A stretch of DNA of 27,639 nucleotides. It comes from Victivallales bacterium. GTDB taxonomy: Bacteria > Verrucomicrobiota > Lentisphaeria > Victivallales > UBA1829. Shown here piece by piece: positions 1 to 7,467 of the stretch. The stretch lies in the NCBI GenBank assembly GCA_016285335.1, contig JAEEQO010000011.1, positions 1 to 27,639 of the forward strand, read 5' to 3'. Numbering within the stretch: the stretch's first letter is position 1; every line of letters starts with the position of its first letter. The notes beneath the pieces were generated by a model that worked only from the letters and a program-made list of their open reading frames with translations, did not search any database and was not told where the DNA came from. The position numbers were made by a program, and so were the translations under genes.

Positions 1-42
1 CCGCAGGCTGCCCCCGCCGAATCCGGAGACAAAGCGCAATGA
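1..42 (+). CDS. C-terminal tail of upstream protein, probably RND membrane fusion protein (partial)
   Basis: An open frame enters from the left edge and reads PQAAPAESGDKAQ before TGA at 40-42. The stop overlaps the ATG of the next gene in an ATGA arrangement, so the two are translationally coupled. An Ala/Pro/Glu-rich, unstructured C-terminus directly before an RND permease is typical of periplasmic adaptor (membrane fusion) proteins. The identity is inferred from position; only 13 residues are visible. Confidence 0.6.
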   Translation, partial: PQAAPAESGDKAQ

Positions 43-3000
43 AATTAGCCGACTTTTCCGTTTCGCGTCCGATCTTCATCTCGATGTTCGCCTGCATCGT
101 CATCGTGCTGGGCGGCATCTCGCTGAAGTATCTTCCCGTCGACCTCTTCCCGGAGATCGACTTCCCCGCGTGCTCCATCACCACGTTCTACGACGACGCT
201 TCGCCGCAGGAAGTCGAGGAGCTCATCACGCGCCCGATCGAACGCCAGATCAGCGCCGTGACCGGCATCGAGGAGATCACGTCCATCAGCTCCGAGGAGA
301 CCAGCTCCGTCATCGTGCGTTTCACCTGGGGCACAAACCTCGACAACGCCATCTCCGACATCCGCGACCGCATCGACCGCGCACTGAAAATGCTGCCGGA
401 CGACGTCGACCGCCCGATGCTGATCCGCTTCAACTCCGCCTCCATGCCGATCATGCGTCTGGGCGTAAGCACGGACATGGACCTGACCAAGGCGAAGAAA
501 TACCTGGAAGACAGCGTCCTGTACCGTTTCGAGCGCGTCGAGGGCGTCGCCAGCGCCAACATCAGCGGCGGCTACGACCGCGAGATCCACGTGCTGCTCG
601 ACGTCGACAAGGCAAAGCTCCTCAACATCCCGTTGACCGACATCCTCAACAAGCTCCGCAGCGCGAACGTCACCACGCCCGCAGGCAACCAGAAATCCGG
701 CACGCTCGACGTCCGCCTCCGCACTATGGGCACGTTCAACAACCTCGACGAGATCCGCAGCCTCTTCCTCACCGTCGGTCCCGACGGCTCCGCAGTCTGC
801 ATCCGCGACATCGCCGAAGTGGAAGATACCCACGAGGAAGCCACGCGTTTCGTCCGCATCAACGGCAAGCCCGGCATCTACATCGAAGTCTACAAGCAGT
901 CCGGCTCCAACACCGTCGGCGTGGCGAAGGAAGTCCGCAAGGAGCTCGAAAAGATCAACGCCGAGCTCGAGGGAAGCTTCCATATCGTCCCCGTCACCGA
1001 TGAATCCGAATACATCCAGCGCTCCATCAACAACGTGTCGAACACCGCGGTCTCCGGCGGCCTCCTCGCCATCCTGATCCTGTTCGTGTTCCTCTGCAAC
1101 ATCCGAAGCACGCTCATCATCGCCATCAGCATCCCGCTCTCCATCGTCGCCACCTTCGCGCTCATCTACTTCTGCGGATTCACGCTGAACATCATGACGC
1201 TCGGCGGCCTCGCGCTTGGCGTCGGCATGCTCGTGGACAACTCCATCGTGGTGCTGGAAAACACGGTGCGACTGCACGACAGCGGCATGTCGCGGACCGA
1301 AGCCGCCCGCCAGGGCGCCAGCGAAGTCACCAGCGCCCTTATCTCCAGTACGCTCACCACGGTCGCCGTCTTCCTTCCCATGGTCTTCATGAAAGGCATG
1401 GCAGGCGTGATGTTCAAGCAGCTCGCGTACGTGATCGCGTTCGCCCTGCTCTGCTCGCTCATCTCCGCCCTGACCATCGTGCCCATGCTCTGCGGCCAGA
1501 TGCTGACCGAAAGCGAATCCAAGAAGACCGGGTTCATCGCCTGGTTCGCCCGCATCTCGAAACGCGGCTTCGACGCACTCGGCGACTACTACGCCGATGC
1601 GCTCGACTCCGTGCTGCGCCACAAACTCATCACGGTCATCATCAGCGTCGGCATCCTCTCGTTCTGCTTCGTCATCGCGCCGCTCATCGGCACCGAACTC
1701 ATGCCGAAGACCGACGAGGGCCAGATCCGCATCAACATGGAAGACGCGGTCGGCACCGGCCCCGAGTTCGTGAACGAAACCGTCATCGCCACCGAGCAGA
1801 TCATCCGCTCGCAAATAGGCCCCGACCTCAAGTACTGGACCTCCTCCGCCGGCGCGTCCACCTGGAACTCCTCCGGCGGCCACAAGGCAAGCTACAACCT
1901 GAAGCTCACCCCGAGGACCGAACGCAGCGAGGGCATCGAATCCATCGCGGCCCGCCTCGGCAAAGCGCTCAACAAGCTCCCCGGCACGATCTTCCGCGTG
2001 CGTTCCGCGCAGTCCTTCATGGGCGGACGCGGCGCCGGCGGCGACGCCATCCAGATCGACATCCGCGGCTACGATTTCGAAACCGCCGAAGACCTCGCCC
2101 GCCGCGTGCAGGATCTCTGCCTCACGGTCGAGGGCGTGACCGACGCGAAGCTCTCCCGCGACATCGGCATGCCGGAAAACCGCGTGATCATCGACCGCGA
2201 AAAGGCCGGCAAGATGAAGGTCGACGTGAACACCATCGCGAACTGCCTCCGCCTCGGCCTCGCCGGGACCCAGGCGAACTACTTCCGCGAAAACGGCTAC
2301 GAATACAAGATCCTCGTCAAAGTCAAGGACGCCAAGTACATGAGCACCGATTCCCTGCTCGACCTCACCGTCCGCAACGGCGACGGCGAGAACGTGGCGC
2401 TCCGCAACTTCCTCACCACGGAAAAGGTCCTCGGACCCGTCACCATCGAGCGCAAGAACCAGCAGCGCAACCTGACCGTCTCCGCCAACCTCTACGACCG
2501 CGACCTCGGGTCCGCCGTCGAGGAAATGCAGGAGAAGATCAAGTCGCTTTACCCGCTGCCCGCCGACTTCACGATCTCGTTCTCCGGCGACTACGAGGAC
2601 CAGCAGGACACCTTCCGCGAGCTCGGCATGGCATTCGCGCTCGCGCTCGTGCTGGTCTACATGGTCATGGCGTGCCAGTTCGAATCGCTGATCGACCCGC
2701 TGATCGTCATGTTCTCCGTGCCGCTCGCCGCCATCGGCGTCATTCTCACGCTCTTCCTCACCTACACCACGTTCAACATCCAGTCCTTCATCGGCTGCGT
2801 CATGCTCGCCGGAATCGTGGTGAACAACGCCATCCTGCTCGTCGACACGGCAAACCTGCTGCGCCGCCGCGACAAGCTCCCGCTCGCCGTCGCCGTCCGC
2901 GAAACCGGACGCCGCCGTCTGCGCCCGATCCTGATGACCACCCTCACTACCGTGCTCGGCCTCATCCCGCTGGCGCTCGGCCTCGGTGAAGGCGGCGAAT

Positions 3001-3200
3001 CCCAGGCCCCGCTCGCCCGCGCCGTGATCGGCGGCCTCACCAGCTCCACGCTCATCACGCTCTTCTTTATCCCGACCCTCTACGCAGGATGGGAAGGCTG
3101 GCGCGAACGCGTCCGCGAAAAGAGAGCGCTCAAGAAGCAGCAGAAGGCCGCGGCATCCGGCGCGGCGCCCGCTTCTACACCGGAGGGCACGCCGGCATAA
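39..3200 (+). CDS. RND family efflux permease (AcrB/HAE1 type)
   Basis: This is a 1053-residue inner-membrane proton-driven pump subunit, the normal length for the HAE1/AcrB family, expected to work with an adaptor (the gene just upstream) and an outer-membrane channel. The N-terminus (MKLADFSVSRPIF, TM1) is canonical. TM4 carries LVDNSIVVLEN with D400-N401, where AcrB has two Asp. TM10 carries GIVVNNAILLVD (about 925-936), with Asn where AcrB has the relay Lys. This VDN/VNN variant is common in the family and probably functional. Two large periplasmic loops lie at about 40-330 and 560-860. GGAGA at 25-29 is the ribosome site. The Ala/Pro-rich tail ends just before a strong terminator. The substrate cannot be deduced. 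Confidence 0.96.
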   Translation: MKLADFSVSRPIFISMFACIVIVLGGISLKYLPVDLFPEIDFPACSITTFYDDASPQEVEELITRPIERQISAVTGIEEITSISSEETSSVIVRFTWGTNLDNAISDIRDRIDRALKMLPDDVDRPMLIRFNSASMPIMRLGVSTDMDLTKAKKYLEDSVLYRFERVEGVASANISGGYDREIHVLLDVDKAKLLNIPLTDILNKLRSANVTTPAGNQKSGTLDVRLRTMGTFNNLDEIRSLFLTVGPDGSAVCIRDIAEVEDTHEEATRFVRINGKPGIYIEVYKQSGSNTVGVAKEVRKELEKINAELEGSFHIVPVTDESEYIQRSINNVSNTAVSGGLLAILILFVFLCNIRSTLIIAISIPLSIVATFALIYFCGFTLNIMTLGGLALGVGMLVDNSIVVLENTVRLHDSGMSRTEAARQGASEVTSALISSTLTTVAVFLPMVFMKGMAGVMFKQLAYVIAFALLCSLISALTIVPMLCGQMLTESESKKTGFIAWFARISKRGFDALGDYYADALDSVLRHKLITVIISVGILSFCFVIAPLIGTELMPKTDEGQIRINMEDAVGTGPEFVNETVIATEQIIRSQIGPDLKYWTSSAGASTWNSSGGHKASYNLKLTPRTERSEGIESIAARLGKALNKLPGTIFRVRSAQSFMGGRGAGGDAIQIDIRGYDFETAEDLARRVQDLCLTVEGVTDAKLSRDIGMPENRVIIDREKAGKMKVDVNTIANCLRLGLAGTQANYFRENGYEYKILVKVKDAKYMSTDSLLDLTVRNGDGENVALRNFLTTEKVLGPVTIERKNQQRNLTVSANLYDRDLGSAVEEMQEKIKSLYPLPADFTISFSGDYEDQQDTFRELGMAFALALVLVYMVMACQFESLIDPLIVMFSVPLAAIGVILTLFLTYTTFNIQSFIGCVMLAGIVVNNAILLVDTANLLRRRDKLPLAVAVRETGRRRLRPILMTTLTTVLGLIPLALGLGEGGESQAPLARAVIGGLTSSTLITLFFIPTLYAGWEGWRERVREKRALKKQQKAAASGAAPASTPEGTPA

Positions 3201-3228
3201 CGGCATCGGACAATCCCACAGCCGGTAT

Positions 3229-3264
3229 GGACGGGGACCTGCCACCGGGTCTCCGTCCTTTTTT
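3229..3264 (+). terminator. Intrinsic terminator of the RND operon
   Basis: An 11-bp stem (3229-3239 with 3248-3258, one G-U pair) encloses an 8-nt loop and is followed directly by six T (3259-3264). It lies 28 bp after the RND stop codon and just ahead of the gmhB promoter. Confidence 0.9.
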
Positions 3265-3276
3265 CGCCCGAAAGCC

Positions 3277-3305
3277 TTGACAAAGAATGGTTCCGGCTGT
3301 ATATT
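3277..3305 (+). promoter_or_regulatory. Sigma-70-type promoter of gmhB
   Basis: TTGACA at 3277-3282 and TATATT at 3300-3305 are separated by 17 bp. Transcription should begin near 3312, so an upstream in-frame ATG at 3306 would not be in the mRNA and the gmhB start at 3360 is preferred. Confidence 0.85.
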
Positions 3306-3359
3306 ATGAGGTTACCGGAAAAGAACCCATTCATTCTCAACAACGGCGGATTTCCCACT

Positions 3360-3923
3360 ATGCGACAGGCTTGTTTTTTCGACCGCGACGGCGTCATCAT
3401 CGAGGAGGCCGACTACATCTGCGATCCCTCCCTCGTCCGGCTGTGTCCGTTCGCCGCGGACGCCATCCGCGCCATGCACGACGCCGGGCGCCTCGTGATT
3501 GTGGTCTCCAACCAGTCCGGCATCGCCCGCGGCTATTTCACCGAGGCCGACCTGCGCGCCGTCGAAGCCCGCATGAACGAACTGCTCGCGGAGGCCGGGG
3601 TGAAGATCGACGCCGCTTACTACTGCTTCCACCACAAGAAGGGCATCGTGCCGGAATACGCCGTCGACTGCGACTGCCGCAAGCCGAAGCCCGGACTTCT
3701 CCTGCGCGCGGCGAAAGACCTCGACATCGACCTCGCCGCATCGTTCATGATCGGTGACAAGGAATCCGACCTGGAAGCCGGCCTGAACGCCGGATGTTGC
3801 GGCGTCGCGCTCGTCCGTACTGGGCACGGCGTGCATCAGAACATCGAGAAGATCCCGCAGGCCGTCGATGTCGGCGATGTCCTGACCGCCGCGAAGGAGC
3901 TTCTGGCGCGCCATCCCGCATAA
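3360..3923 (+). CDS. gmhB: D-glycero-D-manno-heptose 1,7-bisphosphate 7-phosphatase (HAD family)
   Basis: This 187-residue HAD phosphatase removes the 7-phosphate from heptose bisphosphate in the ADP-heptose pathway for lipopolysaccharide core. Visible motifs are FFDRDG with catalytic D8 and D10, VVSNQSG (about 48-54), the zinc-binding set C89, H91/H92, C104 and C106, the motif III lysine in CRKPKPG (K110), and GDKESD (132-137). The zinc loop separates GmhB from histidinol-phosphatase-only HADs, though HisB-N homologues are close relatives. The start at 3360 is chosen because the protein then begins MRQACFFDRDG as in the family and because the promoter's -10 abuts the alternative ATG. The ribosome site GGCGGA (3345-3350) is weak. 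It suggests a Gram-negative envelope with heptose. Confidence 0.92.
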   Translation: MRQACFFDRDGVIIEEADYICDPSLVRLCPFAADAIRAMHDAGRLVIVVSNQSGIARGYFTEADLRAVEARMNELLAEAGVKIDAAYYCFHHKKGIVPEYAVDCDCRKPKPGLLLRAAKDLDIDLAASFMIGDKESDLEAGLNAGCCGVALVRTGHGVHQNIEKIPQAVDVGDVLTAAKELLARHPA

Positions 3924-3993
3924 GGCGGCGGCATTCTCCCCCGAAAAACATGACAAATCAATCGAACAGCATAACCCATACCGGAGACAAAAG

Positions 3994-4167
3994 ATGAAAG
4001 TCGGAGACAAGTTTACTCTTGAGATCTACCCCGAAAACAACGCCGAGATCACGATCATGTCCGTGGACGAAAAAGGCTACAGCTACAGCATCGCGTTTCC
4101 CGACGGACGTGTCGGCGTCGGTTTCAAAAGCTGGTCGGACCGGGATGCCCTGCCCCGGGAAGACTGA
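3994..4167 (+). CDS. Small hypothetical protein, 57 aa
   Basis: This short frame begins ATGAAAGTCGGAGACAAG and encodes MKVGDKFTLEIYPENNAEIT followed by a sequence ending in SWSDRDALPRED. It has GGAGA (3983-3987) about 6 nt before the ATG and GC-biased third positions like its neighbours, both of which support coding. The predicted protein is soluble, acidic and rich in beta-forming alternation (KFTLEIY, EITIMSV, YSYSIAF), suggesting a small beta-barrel or OB/SH3-like fold. It follows gmhB by 70 bp and may share its transcript. I do not recognise the family. Confidence 0.72.
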   Translation: MKVGDKFTLEIYPENNAEITIMSVDEKGYSYSIAFPDGRVGVGFKSWSDRDALPRED

Positions 4168-4273
4168 CCTTTCGCCTGCGCCTGAATCCGTCGATCGCCC
4201 TCCATTCAAGACGATTCCCGCCGTTACTGTCAGCTTTTTTTGACGACAGAGATGCACCAGCGGTTTCTGTGCA

Positions 4274-4300
4274 TTTTCCGGTGATGTTTTCGCCGGAAAA
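4274..4300. promoter_or_regulatory. Perfect dyad next to the Lrp-gene promoter (candidate operator or terminator)
   Basis: TTTTCCGG (4274-4281) and CCGGAAAA (4293-4300) form a perfect 8-bp inverted repeat with an 11-nt spacer, ending 2 bp before the -35 box of the Lrp/AsnC gene. No T-tract follows on the plus strand, so I favour a protein-binding site, perhaps for Lrp autoregulation, over a terminator. This is inference. Confidence 0.4.
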
Positions 4301-4302
4301 AC

Positions 4303-4331
4303 TTGTATTTCTTCCTGAAAAGATGTATAGT
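4303..4331 (+). promoter_or_regulatory. Sigma-70-type promoter of the lrp-aminotransferase operon
   Basis: TTGTAT (4303-4308) and TATAGT (4326-4331) are 17 bp apart, in an AT-rich island 33 bp upstream of the Lrp-family start codon. Confidence 0.75.
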
Positions 4332-4363
4332 AATAGTTGACATTCAATCAGGAGGAATCCCCC

Positions 4364-4858
4364 ATGAAATTTGAAGACCGCAAATATATCCTGAACGCAC
4401 TCGCGAAAAACGCGAAGACAACAGCCGCGGACCTCGCCGAACAGCTCGGCGCCACCGAACAGGAAGTCGCCGCCGAGATCGCCGATCTCGAAGAGAAAAA
4501 CATCATCCACGGCTATCATGCGATCATCAATGAGGACAACCTCCACGAAAAACCCGTCAAGGCGATCATCGAGGTGCGCGTGCGCCCGGAACGCGAGGGC
4601 GGTTTCGACCGCATTGCCCGCCGTCTGAGCAAGTTCCCGCAGGTCACGGCTCTCTATCTCATGTCCGGCCGTTACGACCTGATGATCGAAGTGCACGGTA
4701 CGGACCTCAACGAAGTCGCGTCGTTCGTTTCCAGCAAGCTTGCCACCATCGACGGCGTCCTCTCCACTGCGACCCATTTCCTGCTGAAGAAATACAAAGA
4801 AGCCGGGACCATGCTCCTGGAGGAGGAACGCGATGAGCGACTCAAGATCGTGCCGTGA
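4364..4858 (+). CDS. Lrp/AsnC family transcriptional regulator
   Basis: This 164-residue protein has an N-terminal winged helix-turn-helix (about 1-60; LAEQLGATEQEVAAEIADLE is the HTH) and a C-terminal RAM/AsnC ligand-binding ferredoxin-like domain (about 65-150; ALYLMSGRYDLMIEVHG is the typical signature). Such proteins bind amino acids and switch genes of amino-acid metabolism as dimers to octamers. The start at 4364 is fixed by GGAGGAA at 4351-4357. Its last 26 nt overlap the next gene, an aminotransferase, so the two are cotranscribed and the regulator probably controls this operon. The amino-acid ligand is unknown. Confidence 0.92.
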   Translation: MKFEDRKYILNALAKNAKTTAADLAEQLGATEQEVAAEIADLEEKNIIHGYHAIINEDNLHEKPVKAIIEVRVRPEREGGFDRIARRLSKFPQVTALYLMSGRYDLMIEVHGTDLNEVASFVSSKLATIDGVLSTATHFLLKKYKEAGTMLLEEERDERLKIVP

Positions 4859-6026
4859 TTTCGTAGCGCCGCATATCGCCGTCCTGCCGAAGAGCGGCAT
4901 CCGGTTCTTCTTCGACCTCGTGAACACCATGTCCGACGTGATTTCGCTGGGCATCGGCGAGCCCGACTTCGTGTCCCCGTGGTCCGTCTGCGAAGGCGCG
5001 ATGTACTCGCTCGAACGCGGCCGCACCAGCTACACGTCCAACCTCGGGCTGCTCTCCCTCCGCAAGGCCATCTGCGACTACCTCGACGAAGAGTTCGGCG
5101 TGCGCTACGCCCCGGAAAAAGAATGCCTCGTGACCGTCGGCGTCAGCGAAGCCTTCGACCTCGCCATCCGCGCGATCACTTCGCCCGGCGACGAGATCAT
5201 CTACCACGAACCGTGCTATGTCTCCTACGGCACGGAGATCCGCATGTCGCACGGCGTCCCGGTCCCCGTCTGCACCTACGAGAAAAACCTCTTCGCGCTC
5301 GACCCGGCCGACCTCGAAAAGGCCGTCACGCCGCGCACCCGCGCCATCATCCTGAACTTCCCGTGCAATCCGACCGGCGCGGTCCTCACAGACGAACAGA
5401 TGCGCGACATCGCGAAAATCGCCGTCAAGTACGACCTCGCCGTGATCGCCGACCACATCTATTCCGAGCTGCATTACGACGACCGCCCCATGCACACGGT
5501 TGCCGCCCTCCCCGGGATGCGCGAACGCACCATCTTCCTGCACGGATTCTCCAAGGCGTTCGCCATGACCGGATTCCGCATCGGCTACGCCTGCGGCCCG
5601 AACTCCATCATCGACGCTATGATGAAAATCCACCAGTACGCCATGCTCTGCGCCCCCACGACCGCGCAGTACGCCGCCGAAGAGGCGCTGAAGAGCGCCC
5701 GCCCCGACATGCTCCGCATGATCGCCGAGTACAAGGGCCGCCGCAACGTGATCGTCTCCCGCTTCAACGAAATGGGCCTTTCCTGCTTCAACCCGGAGGG
5801 CGCGTTCTACGTCTTCCCGAACATCACCTCCACCGGGCTCAATTCGCAGGATTTCGCAGTCAGGCTGCTTCAGTCGAAACGCGTCGCGGTCGTCCCCGGC
5901 AACGCCTTCGGCGCGTGCGGCGAAGGCTACGTACGGTGTTCCTACGCGACCTCGCTGGAGGAGATCCGCACCGCCATGGACCGCATCGAGGAATTCCTCG
6001 GCGAACTCAAGGCCGGAAAGATTTAA
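4833..6026 (+). CDS. Pyridoxal-phosphate aminotransferase, class I/II (AspC/AlaT/PatA-like)
   Basis: This 397-residue fold-type I aminotransferase is full length. It shows the N-terminal GIGEPDF motif (41-47), SYTSNLGLLSLRKAI around the substrate pocket, NFPCNPTG (N179), ADHIYSELHY (D207 and Y210, PLP ring contacts), the Schiff-base lysine K241 in HGFSKAFAMTGFRIGY, and the carboxylate-binding Arg in YVRCSYA near the C-terminus. It transfers amino groups between an amino acid and a 2-oxo acid in the cytosol; specificity (Asp, Ala or aromatic) cannot be read from sequence alone. GGAGGAGGAA immediately before the ATG lies inside the end of the Lrp-type gene, so translation is coupled to it. Confidence 0.93.
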   Translation: MSDSRSCRDFVAPHIAVLPKSGIRFFFDLVNTMSDVISLGIGEPDFVSPWSVCEGAMYSLERGRTSYTSNLGLLSLRKAICDYLDEEFGVRYAPEKECLVTVGVSEAFDLAIRAITSPGDEIIYHEPCYVSYGTEIRMSHGVPVPVCTYEKNLFALDPADLEKAVTPRTRAIILNFPCNPTGAVLTDEQMRDIAKIAVKYDLAVIADHIYSELHYDDRPMHTVAALPGMRERTIFLHGFSKAFAMTGFRIGYACGPNSIIDAMMKIHQYAMLCAPTTAQYAAEEALKSARPDMLRMIAEYKGRRNVIVSRFNEMGLSCFNPEGAFYVFPNITSTGLNSQDFAVRLLQSKRVAVVPGNAFGACGEGYVRCSYATSLEEIRTAMDRIEEFLGELKAGKI

Positions 6027-6104
6027 GGATTCCCGTTTTTCTGTTGCAAACGGTCAGCGGTTGTCTGACTATTCTCTATTCAAAGCAGAAGGAGATATAC
6101 CAGT

Positions 6105-6629
6105 ATGAAATGGGTTTACTATGACTACATGGGAAATATGAATCCTGTCTGCAAGGATGTCGGCACAATAAAAAGAATCATCCCGAATCCCGGTGAACAA
6201 TACACTTACTCGAAAATTCTGGAAATAGAAACGGATGAAGGGAGATTCGGATGTGACACGAAATTCGACATCGTCAGGCTCGGTGGATTCTGCACATTCG
6301 AATTGATCGGGGATCCGGATGCGGAGATTCATTTTATCAACTTGGATAGAATCAGTCATGGCGAAATCGTCAATCTGTGCCCCAACGATTCCTTGATGCA
6401 CAAAGGCCGTTCTCTCACCCCAATTACCACCGACCCGCGGATCCTCTGCATCATGCACCGGGCGCACGATGATCTTCCGATGAATCCGACGGAAGATCAG
6501 TTCAAAACGTTCTGTGAACACATTCCAGACCGGGAAGAGGCGATTGAATACCTCAAACGCAAAGGAGCTAAAATGGATTGTATTCCTATGATGGCTGTAG
6601 AATACAATCTACGCATGGAAAAAGAATAG
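6105..6629 (+). CDS. Hypothetical protein, 174 aa, in AT-rich patch
   Basis: I do not recognise this protein. It is soluble, begins MKWVYYDYMGNMNPVCKD and has mixed alpha/beta character with seven Cys (in MNPVCKD, RFGCDTK, GGFCTF, IVNLCPN, RILCIM, FKTFCEH and MDCIP). The C-terminal part (PTEDQFKTFCEHIPDREEAI onward) looks helical. Its G+C is about 42-45%, clearly below the >60% of its neighbours, and codon use differs accordingly, which suggests horizontal acquisition. The ribosome site AGAAGGAGATATACC, 4 nt before the ATG, is extremely strong. It converges on the next gene with a 25-bp gap. No promoter is convincing between it and the aminotransferase. Confidence 0.8.
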   Translation: MKWVYYDYMGNMNPVCKDVGTIKRIIPNPGEQYTYSKILEIETDEGRFGCDTKFDIVRLGGFCTFELIGDPDAEIHFINLDRISHGEIVNLCPNDSLMHKGRSLTPITTDPRILCIMHRAHDDLPMNPTEDQFKTFCEHIPDREEAIEYLKRKGAKMDCIPMMAVEYNLRMEKE

Positions 6630-6654
6630 AACAATAGAATTCAGCAAGAGGAAA

Positions 6655-7368
6655 TCATATTTTCATTCGATTCGACACTTCATCAATCAGCCTCCAACAC
6701 TTTGTACTGTCTGGCGAAACGGCATATTTCCTGAAGATTTCCTCCAAACTCTGCATTTCCTCTTCCTTTCCTATTTTTTTTAGACAACGCAAAACGGCCT
6801 TAAAATCGGCTTCCGGTTCGTCGCAATACATGTTATGAGTCGCATTTTCGTACTTTGAATACGCTTCCGCCATAGCAAATGGAATTGCGGAAACATAATT
6901 CTTCGTTACACGTTCATAGAAGATGCGGATTTTTTCATAAATTTCTTTACAGTAAAGATTCCTGTTAAAATCCGCGTTTTCGTCAAGGTTTCTTTTCTGC
7001 TCGAATTGCTTTATTTTTCCTTCTTTTGACGTTAATTGCAGACGCTGTTTGTATTTCAAGTCAGAAGCTTTACTCTCCTTCTTTCCTATTTCCATTTTTT
7101 TAGCATTTTCATATTCTTCAAACAACATATCCTCTGCACGCTTATACTGTTCATTTTCATACAAGACCGTTACAACACGAAGTCTCGTTTGCAACATTGT
7201 AATCGGTTGGCATCCGGCATCTTTCTGAAGCTTTTCAACTTTTTCAAGAAGCTTGACAGCTTCATCGGGTTTATTGTTCTTGAGTTCGGTCGCACGAGCT
7301 TCAAGGCTCCTGGCCTTTTGTATTTTTGCATCAGGAGTTGAACCAAACAGGACATTCAAAAAAGACAT
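6655..7368 (-). CDS. Hypothetical helical (TPR-like) protein, 237 aa, in AT-rich patch
   Basis: This is an all-helical, Lys/Glu-rich protein. Residues about 10-110 have tetratricopeptide-like character (KARSLEARATELKNNKPDEA, AVKLLEKVEKLQKD, TVLYENEQYKRAEDMLFEEY), followed by a charged coiled-coil-prone stretch and a helical C-terminal half. There is no signal peptide or membrane segment, so it is probably cytosolic. G+C is only about 32-37%, the lowest in the window, indicating foreign origin. AAGGA stands 8 nt before the start codon. TPR folds usually mediate protein contacts; the partner is unknown. It may belong with the convergent low-GC gene, but that rests on composition only. Confidence 0.82.
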   Translation of the reverse strand: MSFLNVLFGSTPDAKIQKARSLEARATELKNNKPDEAVKLLEKVEKLQKDAGCQPITMLQTRLRVVTVLYENEQYKRAEDMLFEEYENAKKMEIGKKESKASDLKYKQRLQLTSKEGKIKQFEQKRNLDENADFNRNLYCKEIYEKIRIFYERVTKNYVSAIPFAMAEAYSKYENATHNMYCDEPEADFKAVLRCLKKIGKEEEMQSLEEIFRKYAVSPDSTKCWRLIDEVSNRMKI

Positions 7369-7394
7369 AAGTATTTTCCTTGTTGTTGTTTTCT

Positions 7395-7422
7395 ACTATA
7401 TCACAAAGAAGCAAAAATGCAA
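7395..7422 (-). promoter_or_regulatory. Promoter of the TPR-like gene
   Basis: Read on the minus strand, TTGCAT (7422-7417) and TATAGT (7400-7395) are 16 bp apart, 27 bp before the start codon at 7368. It sits in the gap after the amidohydrolase stop, giving the AT-rich gene its own promoter. Confidence 0.65.
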
Positions 7423-7467
7423 ATGTTTTTTTAGAAACCTGTTTTATTCTTTATCGGAATGAAACAT

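Noticed and set aside
45..3245. Very long open frame antisense to the RND gene
   Set aside because: It mirrors the strong GC bias at third positions of the sense gene, gives an Asp/Glu/His/Val-rich low-complexity translation and has no ribosome site. The sense frame has clear RND motifs.
3306..3359. N-terminal extension of gmhB from the ATG at 3306
   Set aside because: The ATG directly abuts the -10 box, so it would not be in the mRNA, and the family N-terminus fits the ATG at 3360.
7441..7465. Inverted repeat GTTTTATTC/GAATGAAAC after the amidohydrolase stop as a terminator
   Set aside because: It has a 9-bp A-T-rich stem with a mismatch and no T-tract follows on the minus strand.
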